NCBI GenBank assembly: GCA_024233085.1 | Contig: JACKQC010000007.1 | Span: 124,001 to 188,000 of the forward strand | Direction: 5' to 3' | Origin: Akkermansiaceae bacterium | GTDB lineage: Bacteria > Verrucomicrobiota > Verrucomicrobiia > Verrucomicrobiales > DEV007 | Length of the DNA: 64,000 bases | Part shown: piece by piece, positions 25,876-32,422 of the stretch | How positions within the stretch are numbered: position 1 is the first letter of the stretch | Layout of the letters: the number at the start of each line of letters is the position of its first letter | The notes under the pieces: model-generated | Seen by the model: the letters and a program-made list of their open reading frames with translations, nothing else | Database searches by the model: none | What the model was told of the DNA's origin: nothing | Made by a program: the position numbers and the translations under genes

Positions 25876-27024
25876 ATGCCCAAGAATGTCGTCATCCTCG
25901 GCTCGACCGGCTCCATCGGCGAGAGCGCGCTGAAGGTCGCCCGCGACATCCCGGACCGGATGCGGGTGATCGGCCTCGGGGCGAACCGCAGCGCCGAAAA
26001 GCTCGCGCGACAGCTCGCCGAGCACGGCGTTCAACAGGGTTGCCTCGCCGACCCAACCCTGTTGGATCCCTTCCGCGATCAGGTCCCCGCCGGCGTCACC
26101 ATCCACGCCGGCGAGGAGGGCCTCGTCGAGCTGGCCACCCTGCCCGAGGCCGACATGGTCCTCATCGCCATCGTCGGCACCGCCGGGCTCAAGCCCGCCC
26201 TGGCCGCCATCGAGGCCGGAAAAGACATCGCCGTCGCCAGCAAGGAAATCCTCGTCATGGCCGGCGAAGCCGTGATGACCGCCGCGCGGCGGCGCGGCGT
26301 GCGCGTCCTGCCGGTCGATTCGGAGCACAACGCGATCTTTCAATGCCTCGAGGGCCGCGACAGCCGCGACGTCTCGCGCCTGATCCTGACGGCCTCCGGT
26401 GGCCCGTTTCGCCGGACCCCGGCGTCGGAGCTGGCGAAAGTCACCGTCGCCCAGGCGCTGAAACATCCGACCTGGGACATGGGACCGAAGATCACCATCG
26501 ACTCGGCGACGCTTTTCAACAAAGGCCTGGAAATGATCGAGGCGCGCTGGCTTTTCGACGTCGAAATGGCCCGGGTCGATGTCGTCGTCCATCCCCAGAG
26601 CATCGTTCACAGCATGGTGGAATTCATCGACGGTTCCGTGCTCGCGCAGTTGAGCGTGACCGACATGTGTTTCCCCATCCAGTACGCCGTGACCTGGCCG
26701 GAGCGGGTGGCCAACACCCTGCCGCCCCTGAATTTCGCGGAAATGGCCCGGCTCGAGTTCGAGGAACCGCGCTGGGACGACTTCCCCGCCCTGCGGCTCG
26801 CGCGAAAGGCCGGCGCCGAGGGCGGCACCCTGCCGGCGGTGATGAACGCCGCCAACGAAGTCGCCGTGGCCGGATTTCTCGAAAACGAATTGCCATTCCC
26901 CCGAATCTGGGAAACGGTCGAGGAGACCATGACGGCCCATCGGACCGTCGCGCATCCGAACCTCGACGAAATCCTCGCCGCCGACGCCTGGGCGCGGGAT
27001 TTCGCCCAAGAAATCCTCGCATGA
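25876..27024 (+). CDS. dxr: 1-deoxy-D-xylulose 5-phosphate reductoisomerase
   Basis: MEP-pathway enzyme converting DXP to MEP with NADPH and a divalent metal. 382 residues is normal. NADPH loop GSTGSIG (residues 8-14), metal-binding DSEHNAIFQCL, substrate-binding ASGGPFR, and HPTWDMGPKITIDSATL are all intact. Codons for about residues 53-65 (QQGCLADPTLLD) are made from a copy of the palindromic repeat at 26031-26068; total length is not increased. It is translationally coupled to the downstream ROK kinase (ATGA). The same pathway includes ispD at 7065. Confidence 0.95.
   Translation: MPKNVVILGSTGSIGESALKVARDIPDRMRVIGLGANRSAEKLARQLAEHGVQQGCLADPTLLDPFRDQVPAGVTIHAGEEGLVELATLPEADMVLIAIVGTAGLKPALAAIEAGKDIAVASKEILVMAGEAVMTAARRRGVRVLPVDSEHNAIFQCLEGRDSRDVSRLILTASGGPFRRTPASELAKVTVAQALKHPTWDMGPKITIDSATLFNKGLEMIEARWLFDVEMARVDVVVHPQSIVHSMVEFIDGSVLAQLSVTDMCFPIQYAVTWPERVANTLPPLNFAEMARLEFEEPRWDDFPALRLARKAGAEGGTLPAVMNAANEVAVAGFLENELPFPRIWETVEETMTAHRTVAHPNLDEILAADAWARDFAQEILA
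26031..26068. repeat. palindromic repeat copy D, inside dxr
   Basis: CAACAGGGTTG (26032-26042) and CAACCCTGTTG (26054-26064) are perfect 11-bp inverted arms with an 11-bp spacer. It is read in dxr as QQGCLADPTLL. The same frame gives QQG and DPTLLG in copy I. Confidence 0.85.
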
Positions 27025-28013
27025 CCGACAAAGCCGAAAAGAAAACGGGTTCCCGCGGGAAAGTCTGGGCCGGCCTGGACCTGGGCGGCACCAAGATGCT
27101 GGCGAAGATCTACGACGCCGAATTCCGCGAACTCGGCTGCGCCAAGAAGAAAACCGAAGGGCACCAGGGCGTGGAGGCCGGGCTGAAACGGATGGCCTCG
27201 ACCCTCGGCGCGGCGCTGAAGGAGGCGGGCGTCTCCGCCGGCGCGCTCGCCGGAATCGGAGTCGGCTGCCCGGGACCGGTCAACGCCGAAAAGGGCATTC
27301 TCGTCGAGGCGCCCAACCTCGGCTGGACGAAGGCGCCGGTGAGGAAATCCCTGGAGCGGATCTTTGGGTGTCCGGTTCACCTGTGCAACGATGTCGATGC
27401 CGGGGTTTTCGGCGAGTATTCCTTCGGCGCCGCCAGGGGCGCGAAGTGCGCCGTCGGCATCTTCCCCGGGACGGGCATCGGCGGCGGCGCCGTGGTCAAC
27501 GGCCGCCTCCTGCAGGGCGCGAATCTTTCCTGCATGGAGATCGGCCACATCCCGCTCCATCCCGAGGTCTCCGGCGAGGGCGGCAGCACGCTCGAAACGC
27601 TCGCCAGCCGCCTCGCCATCGCCGCCGCCGCCGCGCGCGCCGCCTACATCGGGCAGGCGCCCCACCTGCTCGACGCCTGCGGCACCGATCTCGCGAAAAT
27701 CACCAGCGGCAAACTCGCCGCCGCCATCGCCGCCGGCGACACCGCGATCGAAGAAATCGTGCGCGACGCGGCGGTCGTCCTCGGCGCCGGGGTCGCCACC
27801 GTGGTGCATCTCCTCGCGCCCGACGTGATCGTGCTCGGCGGCGGCCTGGTCGAGGCAATGCCGAAGCTCTTCCTCGGGACGGTGAAAGAATCCGCCGACG
27901 CGCGTCTCCTCGGTCCCTATCGCGGCACCTTCAAGGTCGTGGCCGCCAAGCTCGGCGACGACGCCGGCGTCAGAGGCTGCGCCGCCTGGGCGAAACGGGC
28001 GGTCGAGGGTTAA
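27021..28013 (+). CDS. ROK family kinase (glucokinase-like)
   Basis: 330 residues of the ROK sugar-kinase fold: the phosphate loop AGLDLGGTKM (about residues 17-26), IGVGCPGPVN, HLCNDVDAGVFGEYSFG with the catalytic Asp, and FPGTGIGGGAVVNG. The usual zinc motif (CxCGxxGCxE) after EIGHIPL is replaced by EVSGEGGSTLETL, so no Cys are present; this is seen in some actinobacterial and PVC ROK proteins but is atypical. The substrate is probably glucose or a related hexose. It overlaps the dxr stop by ATGA. Confidence 0.85.
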   Translation: MTDKAEKKTGSRGKVWAGLDLGGTKMLAKIYDAEFRELGCAKKKTEGHQGVEAGLKRMASTLGAALKEAGVSAGALAGIGVGCPGPVNAEKGILVEAPNLGWTKAPVRKSLERIFGCPVHLCNDVDAGVFGEYSFGAARGAKCAVGIFPGTGIGGGAVVNGRLLQGANLSCMEIGHIPLHPEVSGEGGSTLETLASRLAIAAAAARAAYIGQAPHLLDACGTDLAKITSGKLAAAIAAGDTAIEEIVRDAAVVLGAGVATVVHLLAPDVIVLGGGLVEAMPKLFLGTVKESADARLLGPYRGTFKVVAAKLGDDAGVRGCAAWAKRAVEG

Positions 28014-28095
28014 TGCCGGTTTTCAGACCACGCCGTCAGATTCTTGAGAATCTTTCGAGCCCGAAATTCGTTGATTTCGCGGTGCCGCGGAACGG

Positions 28096-28115
28096 GCGGA
28101 GTCCCTCCGCTTTTT
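28096..28115 (+). terminator. candidate intrinsic terminator after the ROK kinase
   Basis: GCGGAG (28096-28101) pairs with CTCCGC (28105-28110) over a three-base loop and is followed by TTTTT (28111-28115). It lies 82 bp after the stop of the ROK kinase, in the gap before the convergent M29 aminopeptidase gene. Confidence 0.45.
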
Positions 28116-28184
28116 GGCTGATGGTTTTCGCCCCGTGACGAAGGCGGCGGCAGTCGGCGTTTTCGAGCCCGGAGCGAAAACCCC

Positions 28185-29285
28185 TCACCAGTTCAGCGGC
28201 TCCAGCGCCTTCGGCAAAAACCGTCCGTCCTTGCGGATCAGCTTGCCGTCGAACCAGATCTCGCCGCCGCCGTAGTCGGGGCGCTGGATGCACACCAGAT
28301 CCCAGTGCACCGCGCTGCGGTTGCCGTTGTCGGCGTGACCCTCGTAGGCCTGGCCGGGGGTGAAATGGAAGGAGCCGGCGATCTTTTCGTCGAAGAGAAT
28401 GTCGCGCATCGGCTCGCGGATCTCGGGATGAAACCCGATCGCGAACTCACCGATGTAGCGGGCGCCCTCGTCGGTGTCGAGAATCTTGGTGATCGCCTTC
28501 TGCTTGTTCGCGGTCGCCTTGACGATCCGGCCTTCCTTGAATTCCAGTCGCACCTCGTCGAACGCGATGCCCTGGTAAACCGACGGCGTGTTGTAGTGGA
28601 TGACGCCCTCGACGGAATTCTTCACGGGCGCGGAAAAGACCTCGCCGTCGGGGATGTTGTGCGTGCCGCCGCAGGGGATGGACTTGAGCCCCCTCAGGCT
28701 GAAGCGCAGGTCCGTGCCGGGTCCCTTGATGTGAACGTCGTTGGTCTTGTCCATCAGCTTCGCCAGCGCGCGCATCGCGGGCAGCAGCTTCGCGTAGTCG
28801 AGCAGGCAGGCGCGGAAGTAGAAGTCCTCGAAGGCCTCGGTGGACATGCCCGCGCTCTGGGCCATCGAGGAATTCGGCCAGCGCAGCACGCACCAGCGGG
28901 TCTTGTTGACGCGATGGTTCAGCACCGGCCGGGTGATTTTCGAGATCATCTGCATCTTCGCGCCCGGCACGTCGGAGAGTTCGTTGATGTTCCGGCTCCC
29001 GCGCACGGCGATGTAGGCGTCCATCTTCTGCATCTGCTCCAGGGCGAGCGAGGCGATCTGCTCGTACTGCGAATCGGTCGCGCCCATCGCGAGGGCGCGC
29101 GAAATTTTCGACTGGTGAATATTCACGAACGGCGTGGCCTTGACCGCCCGCACTTCCCGAATCAGCGCGATCGCCATCTCCTCGGGCACGTCGAACACCT
29201 CGATCAGGACCCGGTCGCCCCGCTTGATTTGCGTGGAATACCGGACGAGTTGGCGGGCGAGGTCATCGATTCGGGAGTCGTGCAT
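28185..29285 (-). CDS. M29 family aminopeptidase
   Basis: 366 residues resembling AmpS/PepS/T metallo-aminopeptidases, dimeric enzymes with two zinc or cobalt ions. The C-terminal metal-binding segments are visible: EVRLEFKEGRI, GEFAIGFHPE, SFHFTPGQAYEGH and SAVHWDLV. The first two-thirds contains the family pattern RVLIEVFDVPEEMA, and GPGTDLRFSLRG. The start is ATG 29285; an in-frame extension upstream overlaps the promoter of the RfaE2-PurN gene. It is transcribed divergently from that fusion gene. Confidence 0.88.
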   Translation of the reverse strand: MHDSRIDDLARQLVRYSTQIKRGDRVLIEVFDVPEEMAIALIREVRAVKATPFVNIHQSKISRALAMGATDSQYEQIASLALEQMQKMDAYIAVRGSRNINELSDVPGAKMQMISKITRPVLNHRVNKTRWCVLRWPNSSMAQSAGMSTEAFEDFYFRACLLDYAKLLPAMRALAKLMDKTNDVHIKGPGTDLRFSLRGLKSIPCGGTHNIPDGEVFSAPVKNSVEGVIHYNTPSVYQGIAFDEVRLEFKEGRIVKATANKQKAITKILDTDEGARYIGEFAIGFHPEIREPMRDILFDEKIAGSFHFTPGQAYEGHADNGNRSAVHWDLVCIQRPDYGGGEIWFDGKLIRKDGRFLPKALEPLNW

Positions 29286-29358
29286 GGTCTCATCGATAAG
29301 TGAAAACCGGTGGGTGAAAAGGGGAAATTGCGCGCGTAAACTCGTCCCACCGCGAAAC

Positions 29359-30441
29359 ATGGCCGCCGAAGAAGAAGAATTCATCACCCCGCTCGCCGAA
29401 GCCGCCGCCTGGCGCGACGCGCTCGACCGCGAGGGGCGGCGGGTCGTCCTGACCAACGGCTGCTTCGACCTGCTCCACGCCGGACACGTCCGCTACCTGC
29501 GCGAGGCCCGCGCCCTCGGCGACGCCCTGCTCGTCGCCCTCAACAGCGACGCTTCCGTCCGCGAACTGAAGGGCGAGGGCCGTCCCGTCAACCCCGCCGC
29601 CGACCGCGCCGAAATCCTCCGCTCCCTGAGAGCGGTCGATCGCGTCGTGGTTTACGACGAAAAACGCGCCACCGCCGTCATCGACGCCGTGCGCCCCCAC
29701 CTCTACGCGAAGGGCGGCGACTACACGGTGGAAAGCCTGAATCCCGAGGAAAAAACCGCGCTCGACCGCGCCGGCGCGGAGATTCATCTGCTGTCCCTCG
29801 TCCCCGGCCGGTCCACCAGCGGCGCCCTGAAGCGTCTGAACCGATCCGCCGAACCGCGAAAGCTCCGGCTCGCCGCGCTCGGCTCCGGGTTGGGCGGCAA
29901 TTTGCAATCCATCCTCGACGCCATCGACCGCGGCGAACTCGACGCCGAAGTGCGGCTCGTCATCAGCGACCGCGCCGACGCCGGCATTCTCGAAAAGGCC
30001 CGGGCCCGCGGCATTCCCGCCCTGCATGTCGAGCCCGGCTCGGAAAAGCCCGCCCGGATTTCCGAAGCCGCGCTCAAGGAAATCGTCGATCGCCTCGATG
30101 CCGCGGACATCGATCTCGTCATCCTCGGCGGTTTCCTGCGCATCGTCCGTCCCCCGCTGCTCACCGCCTACGCGGGACGCATCCTGAATGTCCACCCTTC
30201 GCTGCTGCCGAAATATCCGGGACTCAAGGCCTGGGAGCAGGCCTTCGACGCGGGCGAGGCCGAGGCCGGCTGCACCATCCATCTCGTGGACGCCGGCGTT
30301 GACACCGGCGAGATTCTCGGTCAGGCTCGCGTGCCGGTCCTGTCCGGCGACACCCCCGACACGCTCTACCGGCGCATCCAGCGCGAGGAATACCGGCTCT
30401 ACCCTCAAGTGATCGGCGAATACGGAAGAAAACGGCGATGA
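29359..30441 (+). CDS. RfaE2-type nucleotidyltransferase/PurN fusion
   Basis: 360 residues in one frame. Residues about 1-165 are an RfaE2 (HldE C-domain) adenylyltransferase: TNGCFDLLHAGHVRYL with the HxGH motif at 40-43, then NSDASVRELKG, YAKGGDYTVE, PGRSTSGALK. Residues about 168-358 are phosphoribosylglycinamide formyltransferase: GSGLGGNLQSI, ISDRADAGIL, GFLRIVRPPLL, NVHPSLLPKYPG with Asn277 and His279, GCTIHLVDAGVDTG with Asp315. Both catalytic sets look intact. The first acts in ADP-heptose synthesis for LPS, the second in purine synthesis using formyl-THF. The following exported hydrolase gene overlaps by ATGA. Confidence 0.93.
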   Translation: MAAEEEEFITPLAEAAAWRDALDREGRRVVLTNGCFDLLHAGHVRYLREARALGDALLVALNSDASVRELKGEGRPVNPAADRAEILRSLRAVDRVVVYDEKRATAVIDAVRPHLYAKGGDYTVESLNPEEKTALDRAGAEIHLLSLVPGRSTSGALKRLNRSAEPRKLRLAALGSGLGGNLQSILDAIDRGELDAEVRLVISDRADAGILEKARARGIPALHVEPGSEKPARISEAALKEIVDRLDAADIDLVILGGFLRIVRPPLLTAYAGRILNVHPSLLPKYPGLKAWEQAFDAGEAEAGCTIHLVDAGVDTGEILGQARVPVLSGDTPDTLYRRIQREEYRLYPQVIGEYGRKRR

Positions 30442-32234
30442 AAACGTTCGCGATACGATTTCTGATCACGACGGTTTGGCCGGCGCTCCTTTTCTCGATG
30501 GGAACGGCCGCCGAACCCACCGCCATCCTCGACCTCTGGCCCGCGGGCCAAATGCCTGGAGAACCGGCCAAGATCGACGGCCCCGAGCGTGATCTCACCA
30601 AGCCGGAGGACAAGCTCATCGCCGGCGAACGCATCATCAAACTCGGCCACGTCGCCACGCCGCAGATTCACGTCTTCCTACCGCCGAAGGAGAAGGCCAA
30701 CGGCGCCGCCGTCGCCGTCTGTCCGGGCGGCGGATTCAGCATCCTCGCCTGGGACCTGGAGGGCACCGAGGTCGCCGCGTGGCTGAACCAATTGGGAATC
30801 GCCGCCGCCGTCGTGAAATATCGCGTGCCAACCCGTGAACTCGGCGAGGACGCCGCGCCGTCGCCCGGCGATCCGTCCGTCATCGCCGAGAAAAAGGCGC
30901 TCGGTCCCCTGATGGACGCCCAGCGCGCCCTGTCCCTGCTGCGCTCCCATGCGGAGGAATGGCGGATCGATCCGGCGCGGGTCGGAGTGATGGGATTCTC
31001 CGCCGGCGGCCAGACCGCAGCGCTCGCCGCCGTGTCGCTCGGCAAACGCGCCTATGCGAACATCGACGCCGCGGACGAGGCTCCCTGTCGGGCGGATTTT
31101 GCGATGGTGATCTACCCCGGTGGCCTCGCCGATCCCGAGACGGGAGCCCTCCGCCCGTTCTACCCGGTGAGCGAAGCCACGCCGCCCATGTTTTTCGTCC
31201 ACGCCGCCGACGACCGCGTGACGCCGCTGTCGAGCACCGCCCTGTTCACCGCGCTGAAGCTGGCCGGGGTGCCGTCGGAACTCCACGTCTTCGCCCAAGG
31301 CGGCCACGGTTACGGCCTCCGCCCCACCGAACTCCCCATCACCCAGTGGCCGGAGCAGGCGGAGGCTTGGCTGAGGACTTCGGGCTTCCTCGGAGGCGCC
31401 GGCGACCCAACAGGGTCTGGTCACCCACCTAACCCTGTTGCCTCGGCGACCCAACCCTCTTGGGTCGCGTTTGCCGACGGGCTCTCCGAAGCGATGACGG
31501 CGGGAAAACCGCTAGCCTCCTTTTCGGCCGCCTTCCCGGAAGCCACGCAGGCGGAGGCCGAATCGGTCCAGAAACGGCATGTTGGGAACCTGCTGAAACA
31601 CGATTCGCTTGGCGGGACCAAAGGCGCGGTGGTGGGCGAGGCCGGGCAGAAAGCGTTCGGAATCGACGCGCCGTTGAGCGCCGTGCTGTTTCAAAGCGGC
31701 TGGCTCGAGGCAAGTGACGAGCCGACGGTCACCATCCGGGAAGGCGCCCTTCCCGGCGTCGAGACGGAGATCGGCATTCTCCTGGGCGAACCGATCACGA
31801 AACGGATCGAATCCATCGAAGACCTGAAGCGCCACGTCCGCGCCGTCGTTCCCGTCATCGAACTCCCCGCCGGACGTCATGCTTGGCCGAACCCGCCCAA
31901 GCCGACCGATCTCGTCGCGGTCAATGTCGATTCGGATCACTACATCGTCGGCACGCCGTCGGCGACGCTCGACCTCGATCTGGACGCCATTCCCATTCGA
32001 TTGAGAAAAGACGGCGCCGTCGTCAACGAAACGTCCGGCGGTAACGCGCGCCACGGGCAGTGGTGGAATTTCCTCCGGCAAGTGAACTGGGCCGTCGCGC
32101 AAGGATACGATCTCAAGCCCGGCCATCTCGTGATCACGGGCGCGCTCGGAAAGATCGGCAGGGATGGCGCCGGCCGTTACGAGGCCGATTTCGGTCCGCT
32201 GGGGACGATCCGCTTTGCGCTGGAGGGACCGTGA
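30438..32234 (+). CDS. exported alpha/beta hydrolase fused to a FAH/hydratase-like domain
   Basis: 598 residues. A signal peptide (about residues 1-25) leads into an alpha/beta hydrolase (about 26-320) of the acetylxylan-esterase/BD-FAE type, with CPGGGFSILAWD (oxyanion region), nucleophile motif GFSAGG near 185-190, an Asp in HAADDRVTP, and a His in GGHGYGL. Residues about 345-598 are a different fold, the 2-keto-4-pentenoate hydratase/FAH family: FGIDAPLSAVLF, GVETEIGILLGEP, VNVDSDHYIVG, WWNFLRQVNWAVAQG, TGALGKIG. The linker (about 322-344) is encoded by three monomers of the palindromic repeat (31403-31467). It is unclear whether the FAH part still works in the periplasm. Confidence 0.85.
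   Translation: MKTFAIRFLITTVWPALLFSMGTAAEPTAILDLWPAGQMPGEPAKIDGPERDLTKPEDKLIAGERIIKLGHVATPQIHVFLPPKEKANGAAVAVCPGGGFSILAWDLEGTEVAAWLNQLGIAAAVVKYRVPTRELGEDAAPSPGDPSVIAEKKALGPLMDAQRALSLLRSHAEEWRIDPARVGVMGFSAGGQTAALAAVSLGKRAYANIDAADEAPCRADFAMVIYPGGLADPETGALRPFYPVSEATPPMFFVHAADDRVTPLSSTALFTALKLAGVPSELHVFAQGGHGYGLRPTELPITQWPEQAEAWLRTSGFLGGAGDPTGSGHPPNPVASATQPSWVAFADGLSEAMTAGKPLASFSAAFPEATQAEAESVQKRHVGNLLKHDSLGGTKGAVVGEAGQKAFGIDAPLSAVLFQSGWLEASDEPTVTIREGALPGVETEIGILLGEPITKRIESIEDLKRHVRAVVPVIELPAGRHAWPNPPKPTDLVAVNVDSDHYIVGTPSATLDLDLDAIPIRLRKDGAVVNETSGGNARHGQWWNFLRQVNWAVAQGYDLKPGHLVITGALGKIGRDGAGRYEADFGPLGTIRFALEGP
31403..31467. repeat. palindromic repeat copy E, three monomers at a domain junction
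   Basis: CGACCCAACAGGGT (31403-31416), then CCTAACCCTGTTG (31428-31440), then CGACCCAACCCTCTTGGGTCG in which the 8-bp arms CGACCCAA/TTGGGTCG form a perfect inverted repeat (31447-31467). The whole block is read in frame as the linker between the hydrolase and FAH parts. The GGGTTAG form is altered to GGGTCTG here. Confidence 0.85.
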
Positions 32235-32241
32235 TTGGTTC

Positions 32242-32268
32242 CCGTGGCTTGGCCATCCTGGCCAAGAT
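32242..32268. repeat. half copy of the CCGTGGC palindromic element
   Basis: CCGTGGCTTGGCCATCCT is identical to the left arm at 23415-23432 and continues as GGCCAAGAT. The right arm is missing. It starts 7 bp after the stop of the hydrolase/FAH gene. Confidence 0.7.
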
Positions 32269-32333
32269 TTCGCGGCATAAGCCTGCTCCGATCTAAAAAG
32301 CGTGATAACCCAAGGAGCGCCGCCTTGCCCGTT

Positions 32334-32356
32334 CACGGGCAGGATGCCCGTGCCAC
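32334..32356. repeat. CACGGGC-AGGAT-GCCCGTG hairpin repeat
   Basis: 7-bp arms CACGGGC (32334-32340) and GCCCGTG (32346-32352) around AGGAT, followed by CCAC. I recall very similar intergenic hairpins as recurrent in Verrucomicrobia and Planctomycete genomes, but only one copy is in this window. It lies between the hydrolase/FAH gene and the sulfatase gene. Confidence 0.5.
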
Positions 32357-32422
32357 ATTGACCGCCACTCTCCGAATCCGCGCGGGTTGCCACGGATCGG
32401 CATTCCATGGTAACACCCCCGG

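Noticed and set aside
28159..28181. Inverted pair GTTTTCG-N9-CGAAAAC next to the M29 stop as a terminator
   Set aside because: No T-run follows in the direction of the aminopeptidase transcript and the stem is short.
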